Shown: piece by piece, positions 1 through 7,139 of the stretch | Layout of the letters: each line of letters opens with the position of its first letter | How positions within the stretch are numbered: position 1 is the stretch's first letter | DNA from: Gemmatimonadaceae bacterium | Lineage (GTDB): Bacteria > Gemmatimonadota > Gemmatimonadetes > Gemmatimonadales > Gemmatimonadaceae | NCBI GenBank assembly: GCA_013816695.1 | Contig: JACDDZ010000002.1 | Coordinates: 1-42,614 of the forward strand | Length of the DNA stretch: 42,614 nt | Reading direction: 5' to 3' | Position numbers and translations under genes: made by a program | Notes under the pieces: generated by a model | What the model saw: only the letters and a program-made list of their open reading frames with translations | Databases searched by the model: none | Told to the model about the DNA's origin: nothing

Positions 1-39
1 TGCGCGGATAAGCGCTGAAGAATCGGATCTTCTGAGAGG

Positions 40-840
40 CTAAGGAGATTCGCTGTTGTCGTTAAGCGAGTCGCGGATACCTGTCAGTACCGGCGTGCAG
101 GAGAAATCTGTAAAAAGATCGAGGAGTCTCGTTGGAACGTAACGTCGGTGAGTTATCGCACCATGTCTTAAAACTGACTCCAATTTCACGGGTATTTGTG
201 CTTGTTCGGCGATCAGCTGGGCAATTTGATGAAAGGTGTGCGACTTTCCAGTGACCAGGTTAAAAGTTCCCGTTACTCCGGCGAGTAAACAGCGAAATAT
301 CAAATCGGCCACGTCGTCAACATGGATATGATCACGTAGTTCTTCGCCATCGCCAAACAGGGCAATTTTTCGATCTTCACGCACCGAGCGGCAAAACCGA
401 TTTATGCCGTACGAGTTATGGGTGTTCCCGCGCCCGTAGACCAACGTTGGTCGAAGAACGAGCAATGGAACGCCAGGGAGTGATCGCGCCATGAGCTCTC
501 TTGCCAGGTGCATGGCCCCATAGGGGTCTCGCGGGGAGGGAAGTGTGTCGTCGGATATTAGTTCCGCTGCAGGATCATACACTGCGTCGGAGCTGATATA
601 GACCAGGTGCCGGCATCCCTTCTTTGAGACGGCTGAAGTCACGGCCTCCATCATTTTTAGATTCGACACGAGCGTGGCGGTGTCGCGCCCTTTGTCTCTT
701 GTCACCGCCGAAAGCATCACGATAGAATCACTGGCGTGCAGTTCTGACAATAGATGCGCGGCGGCATTCTCATGCGCGAGGTCGAGCTCCGACGACGGCG
801 GCGCTATCCAGGAAATTTTGGACGCAAGTACCCGCTTCAT
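40..840 (-). CDS. NAD-dependent epimerase/dehydratase (SDR), 5' end broken or non-canonical
   Basis: Extended SDR, probably acting on a nucleotide sugar in the cytoplasm. The first ATG gives 266 residues, but this start lies inside the Rossmann fold: the same frame continues upstream (841-942) and encodes IVILGARGFIGSAL, the glycine-rich NAD motif. That extension meets an in-frame TAG at 943-945 and has no ATG, GTG or TTG, so the gene has a lost start, a truncation or an unusual start codon. Downstream motifs include ISSDAVY (82-88) and LRPTLVYG. The usual YxxxK reads Y107-GAM-H111, so the lysine is replaced by histidine. It is a paralogue of the SDR at 11937-12833. It is the only leftward gene, divergent from the regulators. 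The family call is firm; substrate and activity are unknown. Confidence 0.8.
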   Translation of the reverse strand: MKRVLASKISWIAPPSSELDLAHENAAAHLLSELHASDSIVMLSAVTRDKGRDTATLVSNLKMMEAVTSAVSKKGCRHLVYISSDAVYDPAAELISDDTLPSPRDPYGAMHLARELMARSLPGVPLLVLRPTLVYGRGNTHNSYGINRFCRSVREDRKIALFGDGEELRDHIHVDDVADLIFRCLLAGVTGTFNLVTGKSHTFHQIAQLIAEQAQIPVKLESVLRHGAITHRRYVPTRLLDLFTDFSCTPVLTGIRDSLNDNSESP

Positions 841-1031
841 CAGGGCACTACCTATGAATCCCCTCGCACCAAGAATTACAATCCTACGTAGGGGGCTGGA
901 TGGGATTTCTTCAGGGATTTGGAATATCCTGCGACTAGGGTTCTAGGTCCGAGAAACAGACTAGTTATTAACGAAGCCCTTTGAACTTTATGGGCGGTTT
1001 AAAGCTACCGGGAAATTGGACTTAAGTCTTT

Positions 1032-1060
1032 TGTCCAACAACCTTTATAAAGGGTTGACA
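1032..1060 (+). promoter_or_regulatory. Imperfect inverted repeat, candidate operator
   Basis: A perfect palindrome CCTTTATAAAGG (1042-1053) is flanked by outer arms TGTCCAAC (1032-1039) and GTTGACA (1054-1060), which are complementary apart from one extra C. The right arm contains the -35 hexamer of the predicted promoter. A protein bound here would block or assist RNA polymerase. The MarR-type regulator encoded just downstream is the obvious candidate ligand, by inference only. Confidence 0.45.
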
Positions 1061-1082
1061 GACATCTTATGTGGCTTATGTT
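1055..1082 (+). promoter_or_regulatory. Candidate sigma70-type promoter for the operon
   Basis: A perfect -35 hexamer TTGACA (1055-1060) is followed after 16 bp by TATGTT (1077-1082), a 4/6 match to TATAAT. The predicted transcript would start near 1089 and give a leader of about 40 nt before the ATG at 1129. It is the best promoter-like sequence noticed in the window. Confidence 0.5.
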
Positions 1083-1094
1083 CAGGCGTTGAAC
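1080..1094 (+). promoter_or_regulatory. GTTCA-N5-TGAAC inverted repeat overlapping the -10 region
   Basis: Two perfect 5-nt arms separated by 5 nt overlap the end of the -10 element and the predicted transcription start. The placement fits a repressor operator for the adjacent MarR-family gene, but the arms are short and could occur by chance. Confidence 0.35.
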
Positions 1095-1128
1095 ATCCCA
1101 TAACTTTTCTCCGCCCCTACTGGCCTAA

Positions 1129-1464
1129 ATGTCGGTTCCAGACTCCTCCATTCTTCGCGTCCTCAAACTGCTTGATACGAGCCCTCAGCTCACTCAGCGG
1201 GAGATGGCGCGCGAGCTTGGGGTCAGCTTAGGCAAGGCTAACTACTGCCTCCGGGCGCTTTTGGGGAAGGGATTCGTCAAAGTTCAGAATTTTCGGAGTA
1301 GCGAAAACAAGCGCGGGTACGTGTATCTGCTTACGCCTGAAGGAGTTACGGCGAAAGCAAGCATGACCCGCGATTTTTTGGCGCGTAAACGGGCCGAGTA
1401 CGAGGATCTCCGAGTCGAGCTCGAAAGGCTGCAGCGCGAAAGCGAGACGCTCGAAACTCAGTAG
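1129..1464 (+). CDS. MarR-family EPS-associated transcriptional regulator
   Basis: Small DNA-binding regulator of 111 residues. Residues about 8-50 form a winged helix-turn-helix (LTQREMARELGVSLGKANY is the recognition region), followed by a wing and the motif KRGYVYLLTPEG (61-72). The C-terminus (about 77-111) is charged and heptad-like, probably a dimerising coiled coil. Size and motifs match the MarR-like regulators that head exopolysaccharide or O-antigen clusters in many Gram-negatives. It is the first gene after the promoter and palindromes at 1032-1094, so autoregulation is plausible. It is separated from the NusG-like gene by 87 nt that contain a hairpin. The ATG follows AT-rich sequence without a clear Shine-Dalgarno site. 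Confidence 0.85.
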   Translation: MSVPDSSILRVLKLLDTSPQLTQREMARELGVSLGKANYCLRALLGKGFVKVQNFRSSENKRGYVYLLTPEGVTAKASMTRDFLARKRAEYEDLRVELERLQRESETLETQ

Positions 1465-1507
1465 CAAGCACTCAGTTCGTCCGCATGCCAGCTGGTCAAA
1501 ATTCAAC

Positions 1508-1538
1508 CACGGTTTTTCACGAAATGTGACTGACCGTG
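1508..1538 (+). promoter_or_regulatory. Nested hairpin in the leader of the NusG-like gene
   Basis: Outer arms CACGGT (1508-1513) and ACCGTG (1533-1538) enclose inner arms TCAC (1517-1520) and GTGA (1526-1529) around a GAAAT loop, with symmetric 3-nt internal bulges. No T-run follows, so it is not a normal intrinsic terminator. It ends 13 nt before the ATG at 1552 and could govern translation, pausing or antiterminator loading. Confidence 0.4.
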
Positions 1539-1551
1539 CATCTGGGTACCC

Positions 1552-2091
1552 ATGGTTCACGCCGATACCTCAAACGAAACACAGGCAGATTCCTGGTTTG
1601 TGATCTGGACCGAGTCGCGCGCCGAGAAAAAGGTGGCGGCCCGGATTGAGGCGCTTGGACTTTCGCCCTGGCTCCCGACGGTTGTTGAGCGACACCGCTG
1701 GACGGATCGGTGGAAGGAGGTCGTCTGTCCATTGTTTCCCGGGTACCTCTTTGCGAAAGCGCGCTCGGTGGAATGGCATAAGGTTCTGCGCACGCCCGGC
1801 GTCCTCACTGTCGTCAAACGCGCAGGCAGTCCGGCACTGCTTGCTGACAGTTTTATTCGCGAGTTGCGTGACGCCATTGAACGCGTAGGCGGTTCCCCCG
1901 AAGCCGTAAGTGATGAATCGGATTTTCATCCCGGAGACGACGTCGTGATTGTACAGGAAGGTCCGCTACAGGGCGTGCGCGGTGTTGTACGCGAACGCCG
2001 GAGCGGCCGCCAGCTGGTCATCTGGGTTTCTGAGATTGGACGCGGAGTCGCTTTCACAATCGGCTCGGCACTCGTGAAGGCGCGCACTTAA
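1552..2091 (+). CDS. NusG/RfaH-like transcription antitermination protein
   Basis: Specialised NusG paralogue of 179 residues. The NGN domain occupies about residues 14-110 (WFVIWTESRAEKKVAARIEA at the start, LFPGYLFAK at 61-69). A KOW-type domain follows at about 123-155 (FHPGDDVVIVQEGPLQGVRGVV). This class (RfaH, UpxY, LoaP) binds elongating RNA polymerase and lets it read through long polysaccharide operons. Its position as the second gene of a run of some 40 co-directional genes fits that role. The stop codon TAA abuts the ATG of the next gene directly. The fold is clear; whether it acts through an ops-like DNA element is not, since no convincing ops/JUMPstart copy was found. Confidence 0.88.
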   Translation: MVHADTSNETQADSWFVIWTESRAEKKVAARIEALGLSPWLPTVVERHRWTDRWKEVVCPLFPGYLFAKARSVEWHKVLRTPGVLTVVKRAGSPALLADSFIRELRDAIERVGGSPEAVSDESDFHPGDDVVIVQEGPLQGVRGVVRERRSGRQLVIWVSEIGRGVAFTIGSALVKART

Positions 2092-2688
2092 ATGCAATCA
2101 CAAGTCAGTCACTCAGCGAAATACATGGAGCAGACCGCCAGCATTGCGGCCTCGCTCGATACTGCAATGATCGATCGCCTTGCGGACGCGCTTGTTTCTG
2201 TTCGCAACGACGGTGGCAGGCTGTTTCTTCTCGGCGTCGGCGGCAGCGCTGGGAATTGTGCCCACGCAGTAAACGACTTTCGAAAGTTGTGCGGAATTGA
2301 AACGTACGCGCCGACGGACAATGTGTCTGAGCTCACCGCGCGTATCAACGATGAAGGCTGGGACGGAGCTTTTGCGGCATGGCTGGCTGTAAGCCGGCTC
2401 GGTGCCAAAGACGCGATCCTGATCCTGTCGGTCGGCGGCGGAAATCTCGAGCGCAACGTTAGCGTGAACCTCATAAAGGCGATCGACTACGCAAAGAGCC
2501 GCCAGGCCCGGGTGCTGGGAATTGTCGGTCGCGACGGGGGATATACAAAGGCGTCGGGCGATGTTGTGGTCGTAGTGCCGACGGTTGACGAGTCGCTGGT
2601 CACGCCGCACTCCGAGGCTTTTCAGGCGGTTGTCTGGCACTGCCTGGTTTCCAACCCAACGCTCCAGGTAAACCAGACAAAATGGTGA
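2092..2688 (+). CDS. SIS-domain sugar isomerase, GmhA-like
   Basis: Predicted cytoplasmic phosphosugar isomerase of 198 residues, the size of sedoheptulose-7-phosphate isomerase. SIS signatures are visible: LFLLGVGGSAGNCAHAVNDF (44-63) and ILSVGGGN (111-118). The second motif differs from the usual S-x-S-G-N-S of GmhA, and the C-terminal TPHSEAFQAVVWH segment is typical of a GmhA-related subgroup in polysaccharide loci. It abuts the NusG-like gene and precedes GmhB and a transaldolase, supporting a role converting sedoheptulose 7-phosphate to D-glycero-D-manno-heptose 7-phosphate. A second SIS gene at 32962 is closer to canonical GmhA, so the two may use different sugars. Confidence 0.8.
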   Translation: MQSQVSHSAKYMEQTASIAASLDTAMIDRLADALVSVRNDGGRLFLLGVGGSAGNCAHAVNDFRKLCGIETYAPTDNVSELTARINDEGWDGAFAAWLAVSRLGAKDAILILSVGGGNLERNVSVNLIKAIDYAKSRQARVLGIVGRDGGYTKASGDVVVVVPTVDESLVTPHSEAFQAVVWHCLVSNPTLQVNQTKW

Positions 2689-2692
2689 AGGT

Positions 2693-3229
2693 TTGCCGCG
2701 CGCTGTTTTTCTAGATCGCGACGGCGTACTAAGTCGTCCGCTGATCCGCGCGCGAAAATCCTACGCACCACGGCTCCTTCGCGATTTCAAGCTTGTTCCC
2801 AACGCCGCAAAGTCTGTTCGTCGTCTCAAGGACGCCGGCTTTCTTGTAGTCGTCGTGACAAACCAACCTGACATTGGCAGCGGGCATGTCGGTGCCGAAG
2901 TCGTAGAGCAGATGCATGATCGCCTCCGCGAGCGTGTGGCGGTGGACGCGATTCTCATGTGTCCGCACAGCCAGACCGACGGCTGTGAATGCCGCAAGCC
3001 AGGTCCGGGAATGCTGCTCGCGGCGGCGAAGCAATACAGGATCGATCTGTCGCGAAGCTACATGGTGGGGGATCGGCCCAGCGACATTTCCGCCGGACGA
3101 AGCGCTGGTTGCAGGACAGTGTTTATCGACAGGCGCTATGCCGAGGGGGGAGCGCCTGATGCAAACTTTCAGGTCCGCTCGTTACAGGCGGCGGTAACTC
3201 AAATTCTTTCGCAAGGCGGCGAACGTTGA
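2693..3229 (+). CDS. gmhB: D-glycero-D-manno-heptose 1,7-bisphosphate 7-phosphatase
   Basis: HAD-superfamily phosphatase of 178 residues, the normal GmhB length. The nucleophile motif FLDRDGVL has D8 and D10; VTNQ (55-58) is motif II; a zinc site is formed by C90, H92, C98 and C100, followed by RKP (K102); GDRPSD (126-131) supplies the acidic motif. The CxH...CxC zinc loop is characteristic of GmhB and the related HisB phosphatase domain. The start is a TTG four nt after the previous stop, with GTGAAGG just upstream. The stop overlaps the next start (TTGA). It should remove the 7-phosphate from heptose 1,7-bisphosphate before nucleotide activation. Confidence 0.87.
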   Translation: MPRAVFLDRDGVLSRPLIRARKSYAPRLLRDFKLVPNAAKSVRRLKDAGFLVVVVTNQPDIGSGHVGAEVVEQMHDRLRERVAVDAILMCPHSQTDGCECRKPGPGMLLAAAKQYRIDLSRSYMVGDRPSDISAGRSAGCRTVFIDRRYAEGGAPDANFQVRSLQAAVTQILSQGGER

Positions 3230-3963
3230 CGACTGTGTCGGAGCTCCGGGTAAAAATCTTTGCCGACGGGGCGGATCTTGCCGGAATCCGGGCGATGGCC
3301 GCTTTGCCGTACGTCAAGGGATTTACGACCAACCCGACCCTGATGAAGAAGGCGGGGGTAACGGACTATCATCAGTTCGCGCTTGATGTCCTCGCAGCCG
3401 TTCCCGACCGGCCGATTTCGTTCGAAGTGTTCGCCGACGGCTTTGATGAAATGGAAGTGCAGGCGCTGGAGATCGCTTCCTGGGGCCGGAACGTGAACGT
3501 AAAAATTCCGGTGACCAACACCCAAGGGGAATTCGCGGGCCGGTTGATCGAAAGACTTTCGAAGGCCGGCGTATCACTGAATGTCACGGCAGTAATGACA
3601 ACAGGTCAGGTGCGCGCCGTGACGGAAGCACTCGCTCCGGAAACGACATCCATCATTTCAGTGTTTGCGGGAAGAATTGCGGACACGGGGCGCGATCCTT
3701 TGCCGATAATGGTGGAATCACTCGAAATAATGCGCTCCAGGCCCAAGGCCGAGCTTATCTGGGCTAGCCCCCGCGAGTTGCTGAATATTTTTCAGGCTGA
3801 TGCAATCGGGTGTCACATCATCACAGTCACAAACGATGTTCTGGGCAAGCTCGGCGGAGTGGGGAAGGATCTTGAGAACTTCTCTCTCGAAACCGTCAAG
3901 ATGTTTTATAACGATGCCCGCGCGGCGGGCTATACAATCGCAGTACCGGAGAATGCTAAATGA
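3226..3963 (+). CDS. Transaldolase / fructose-6-phosphate aldolase-like
   Basis: Class I aldolase of the short transaldolase type, 245 residues. FTTNPTL (33-39) and the acid D14 are family hallmarks, and K93 in NVKIPV is the predicted Schiff-base lysine. It starts with TTG overlapping the gmhB stop and ends ATGA-overlapped with the following epimerase, so it is translationally embedded in the heptose block. Transaldolases exchange three-carbon units among C4, C6 and C7 sugar phosphates. Here it may supply sedoheptulose 7-phosphate to the GmhA-like enzyme, or make a different chain-extended sugar. That pathway role is inference; the family is clear. Confidence 0.85.
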   Translation: MTTVSELRVKIFADGADLAGIRAMAALPYVKGFTTNPTLMKKAGVTDYHQFALDVLAAVPDRPISFEVFADGFDEMEVQALEIASWGRNVNVKIPVTNTQGEFAGRLIERLSKAGVSLNVTAVMTTGQVRAVTEALAPETTSIISVFAGRIADTGRDPLPIMVESLEIMRSRPKAELIWASPRELLNIFQADAIGCHIITVTNDVLGKLGGVGKDLENFSLETVKMFYNDARAAGYTIAVPENAK

Positions 3964-4988
3964 GTGGACAGGAAGCGCAGAGGCTTTTCAATAATGTTTT
4001 CGTTACCGGCGGCGCCGGATACTGTGGTAGCCGGCTGGTTCCGCAGCTTCTCGCCAGGGGATACAAGGTCACAGTTTACGACATCCTGTATTTCGGCGAC
4101 GAGTTCCTGCCGAAGGACAATCCAAATCTGACTGTTGTCCAGGGTGACATCCGCGACACTGAAAAGCTGGCAAAGGCATCCGCGGGCCACGATGCTTTCG
4201 TGAGTCTTGCGTGCATTTCCAACGATGCGAGCTTCGAGCTCGACGAGGCACTCTCGACGTCGGTCAACCTTGATGCGTTCGAGCCGATGGTGCTTGCGGC
4301 GAAGAAGAATGGCATCAAAAGATTCATCTACGCTTCCTCGAGCTCCGTGTACGGGGTGTCCGATCAGCCGGATGTAACTGAAGATCATCCACTCGTTCCA
4401 CTCACCCTGTACAACAAGTACAAGGGAATGTGCGAGCCGCTGCTGAAGAAGCACACCGACGAGAATTTCACGGGCGTTATTTTTCGTCCGGCGACTGTGT
4501 GCGGGTATGCACCACGTCAGCGCCTGGATCTTTCGGTGAATATTCTCACCAACCATGCGGTCAACAAAGACAAGATCACCGTCTTTGGTGGAAGTCAGCT
4601 GCGACCAAATCTTCATGTCCAGGACTATTGCGACGCTGTGCAGGTCCTCCTCACTGCTCCTGCAGAAAAAATCCAGAACGAAACGTTCAACGTGGGTTAC
4701 CAGAATCTTTCGATTGCGGATATCGCCCTGATGGCAAAGCGGGTAGTCGAAGAGGAATTTCCTGAAAAGGAAAGCATACCCATAGAGACCGCTCCCTCTG
4801 ATGACATCCGCTCATACCACATCAACTCCGACAAGGTGAAACGGGTTCTCGGCTTCCAGCCGAAGTACACGATCGAGAATGCAGTTCGTGAGCTTTGCGA
4901 GGCGTTTCGCGACGGCCGTCTCCCGAACAGCATGGATGACGACCGGTATTTCAATGTTCGTCGTCTCAAGCGCCTGAACGCAGCGTGA
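3960..4988 (+). CDS. NAD-dependent epimerase/dehydratase (extended SDR)
   Basis: Nucleotide-sugar SDR of 342 residues, full length. It has GGAGYCGS (17-24) for NAD binding, D41 at the end of beta-2, YASSSSVYG (124-132), and the catalytic pair Y151 and K155 in YNKYK. The C-terminus (from about residue 220, FGGSQLRPNLHVQDYCDAV) carries the substrate-binding segment. A decayed second copy of this C-terminal part lies at 6727-7139. It overlaps the transaldolase by ATGA and the next frame by GTGA. Likely substrates are an NDP-heptose or NDP-hexose; the sequence does not decide whether it is an epimerase or a dehydratase. Confidence 0.85.
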   Translation: MSGQEAQRLFNNVFVTGGAGYCGSRLVPQLLARGYKVTVYDILYFGDEFLPKDNPNLTVVQGDIRDTEKLAKASAGHDAFVSLACISNDASFELDEALSTSVNLDAFEPMVLAAKKNGIKRFIYASSSSVYGVSDQPDVTEDHPLVPLTLYNKYKGMCEPLLKKHTDENFTGVIFRPATVCGYAPRQRLDLSVNILTNHAVNKDKITVFGGSQLRPNLHVQDYCDAVQVLLTAPAEKIQNETFNVGYQNLSIADIALMAKRVVEEEFPEKESIPIETAPSDDIRSYHINSDKVKRVLGFQPKYTIENAVRELCEAFRDGRLPNSMDDDRYFNVRRLKRLNAA

Positions 4989-5202
4989 CTATACGGGATG
5001 TACTGGAACGAGGCGCCGCTATGGGTCTGAAATTTATTGCGGATGCAACAAGGACGTGGTTACAATGCTTTCCGGCGGAGAAAAATAAATTGGATCAGCG
5101 AGGCTTCTGCGAATACGTTCCGGAATTGCCGCCGGTTAATCTTGCGGCTATGGAATTTCTGAAGTTTGTGATCTGCAACCAAGTAGCCAATCTCTTGGGA
5201 AT
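4985..5202 (+). pseudogene. 5' portion of the FkbM methyltransferase gene, out of frame with the rest
   Basis: A reading frame starting at GTG 4985 or ATG 5021 (MGLKFIADATRT) runs to a stop at 5246-5248. Its last sensible residues, CNQVANLLGI, are what FkbM-type proteins of this class carry just before the FHSHNFARYESL segment found in the next frame. The junction holds two near-identical 8-mers in tandem, TTGGGAAT and TTGGGCAT. Removing one 8-bp unit joins both frames as NLLGIFHSHN. This is therefore read as the amputated N-terminus of the gene at 5203, not an independent gene. Confidence 0.6.
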
Positions 5203-6456
5203 TTGGGCATCTTCCATTCCCATAACTTCGCGCGATACGAGAGCCTAATGTTGAAACATTCCAACGAACCACCCCAAGTGCCGGGTGGCGGTGCGATGGA
5301 GTCCAGCATTTACGCCCATCATGTCGGTGGGAGAGCTGGAACCGTAATCTTTCCGGAGACTTCTGCCTTTGAGGGCAATATCCACCATGTGATTTACGAT
5401 GCAGACCCTGACTGCATTGACGAGATCGCAACTAGTTGGGGGAAAAAAGCTACCATCCTCCCGTACTGCCTTGCTGATAAGCGCAGCGAATCGATTTTTT
5501 TCGTGAACCTTTGTCCTTTCACGAGTTCAGTGCTCCCTTTTAACAACAAATTCGGCGAATATTACCAGAAGAAGCACCCTCTCTGCCACTCCGATTACCT
5601 TTTTAAAAAAGCGATAGAGCCGCAACGGGAGTTGCGGTTGGCTACGGAAGCGATTGACCAATTGTTTGCGGAAGGCCGAATTCCGCGCGTCGATTTTTTA
5701 TCGGTTGACACGCAGGGTTCGGAGCTTTGGATTTTGCAAGGCGCTGAGCGAATGCTGGAAACGACAACGGTCGCGGTGGCCTGCGAGGTTAATTTCGACG
5801 AACTGTACAAGGGAGCGCCACTCTTCGGTGAGTTGGATGCCTTTATGAGGGCGAAGGGTTTCCTGCTCGCGAGTCTAGAACCAATGGCATTTGGATATAA
5901 GCGGATTCCACGCGCTTTCCGTGGGCCCGGCTTCCCCGTTCAGGGGGATGCGCTATACATCCTGCGACCTGACAGTGTCAGCGAGATGGATCCTCGAGTC
6001 CGCGCGGAACGACTCGAGAAGCTGGCATTTTGTGCTCTAGCGTTTGGCTATCCGGAGTTGGCGCACGAGGCGGCGAGGCTCTCGTTCCCCGCAATTTCCA
6101 CCAGTGGCGGGGCGATTGGTAAATTTGTCCGAGAGTTTTACATGATGGTCGAAGCAGACTCGACGCTTCCTCCACTCTGGCACGAGTGTCTTGAACAGCA
6201 GCGGGCGGTGGAAGGGGGAGTGTCGATCCCCGCAAAGCGTTCGTTGCCCTATCCGCTAAGGGTCGTAAAAAAGCTTATTACCGACCCGAAGGGTTTCTTG
6301 GTTGCCCTGCGAAATGTCCGGACGAGGTACATGATGAGAATCCTTGTATTCCTCAAGCTCGAACGCCTGAATTTCAATGGATTCGAATCATTTCTTGCGG
6401 CCCATGGGTTTGCGCAGGCCGCCAAGAAAGTGTATTTCGAAAGGCTGTGGTTCTGA
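5203..6456 (+). CDS. FkbM-family SAM-dependent methyltransferase (N-terminally frameshifted)
   Basis: Sugar O-methyltransferase candidate of 417 residues counted from TTG 5203. FkbM features are VIYDADPDC (63-71), RVDFLSVDTQGSELWILQGAERML split as RVDFLSVDTQGSE (162-174) and LWILQGAERML, then EVNFDELYKGAPLFGELDAFM. The C-terminal 150 residues are not part of the core domain. The TTG start is doubtful because the expected N-terminal segment lies in another frame upstream (4985-5202), displaced by an 8-bp tandem repeat. The product may be inactive, made by re-initiation, or the shift may be an assembly error. The gene and its flanks sit between two copies of an epimerase tail, as if inserted into the operon. 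Confidence 0.75.
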   Translation: MGIFHSHNFARYESLMLKHSNEPPQVPGGGAMESSIYAHHVGGRAGTVIFPETSAFEGNIHHVIYDADPDCIDEIATSWGKKATILPYCLADKRSESIFFVNLCPFTSSVLPFNNKFGEYYQKKHPLCHSDYLFKKAIEPQRELRLATEAIDQLFAEGRIPRVDFLSVDTQGSELWILQGAERMLETTTVAVACEVNFDELYKGAPLFGELDAFMRAKGFLLASLEPMAFGYKRIPRAFRGPGFPVQGDALYILRPDSVSEMDPRVRAERLEKLAFCALAFGYPELAHEAARLSFPAISTSGGAIGKFVREFYMMVEADSTLPPLWHECLEQQRAVEGGVSIPAKRSLPYPLRVVKKLITDPKGFLVALRNVRTRYMMRILVFLKLERLNFNGFESFLAAHGFAQAAKKVYFERLWF

Positions 6457-6726
6457 AAACGAACTACCAGAGGGCTGCCCTTTGGACGTTCCCAGTAGCA
6501 AAGCATTTCAGCGTTGCCTACTGCGACTGTAACGTCCGAGTGCGTGCGAGTAACCACCGAGTGCGTCCAACATGTGCGGCAAGATCATGATGATCGGGTC
6601 CTGGGCGGGATGGACGGCCGAAGTGAGTTCTCCGACAGCGTGAAAATGGGGGTGGATCACGTCGTAGATTCGCGTGACACGTCGCTTTGGGAATCGATGT
6701 TGATCGCCGATGCCACAACAGCCCAG
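6457..6726 (+). other. Gap with no recognised gene
   Basis: Part of a 680-bp stretch without an intact gene between the FkbM stop and the GTG at 7137. The first 270 nt contain only short open frames on both strands (for example a leftward one rich in HPHFHAVGELTSAVHPAQ), none of which I can assign. It may be remnant DNA from whatever preceded the duplicated epimerase tail. The rest of the gap is the decayed epimerase fragment at 6727-7139. Confidence 0.5.
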
Positions 6727-7139
6727 CTCACAGTCTTTGGCGGCAGTCAGCTGCGGCCCAATCTTCATGTTCAGGACTACTGCGACGCAGTTCAGGTCCT
6801 GCTCATAGCTCCAGGTGAGAAATTCAGTACGAAACTTTCAACGCGGGCTACCGGAATCTTTCGATTGCGGATATCTCGCTGATCGCGAAGCGCGTAGTGG
6901 AAAAGGAGTTTTCTGAGAAGGGAAGCATCCCACCGAAGACAGGACCCTCTGATGATATTCGTTCCTAACCATATCAATTCTGACCAAGTGAAGCGCGTTA
7001 TCCGCTTCCAATCCAAGCACACCATCGAAGATGCGGTTCGTGAGCTTTGCGAGGCGTTTCGCGAGGGGCGTCTCCCGAACAGCATGGATGATGACCGTTA
7101 TTTCAATGTTCGTCGTCTCAAGTCCCCGAACGCAACGTG
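6727..7139 (+). pseudogene. Decayed duplicate of the C-terminal part of the epimerase at 3960
   Basis: This stretch aligns along its length with 4579-4988. Recognisable pieces are LTVFGGSQLRPNLHVQDYC at its start and VRELCEAFREGRLPNSMDDD near its end, nearly identical to the intact gene. Relative to the parent there is a 1-nt loss in the A-run near 6815 and a 1-nt gain near 6968, so the middle is out of frame. No N-terminal half precedes it. The similarity runs on past the stop into the first ~17 nt of the next gene (GTGACTAAACGGGATGT against GTGACTATACGGGATGT at 4985), which shows that the duplicated unit crossed the gene border. Confidence 0.85.

Larger units (their letters stand above)
841..1128. 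promoter_or_regulatory. Divergent intergenic region upstream of the long rightward operon
   Basis: Positions 841-942 encode the Rossmann start of the leftward SDR without a usable start codon. The rest (about 946-1128) is non-coding. It holds a perfect 12-bp palindrome CCTTTATAAAGG (1042-1053), a consensus-like promoter (1055-1082) and a GTTCA-N5-TGAAC inverted repeat (1080-1094). No convincing leftward promoter was seen. Confidence 0.55.

Noticed and set aside
985..1008. GGCGGTTTAAAG as an ops/JUMPstart-like element
   Set aside because: Only the first six bases match the ops core GGCGGTAG and it lies upstream of the predicted promoter, so it would not be transcribed.
6508..6768. Leftward 86-residue frame in the gap after FkbM
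   Set aside because: It overlaps the decayed epimerase fragment, has no identifiable domain and no upstream signals; kept only as an unexplained stretch.
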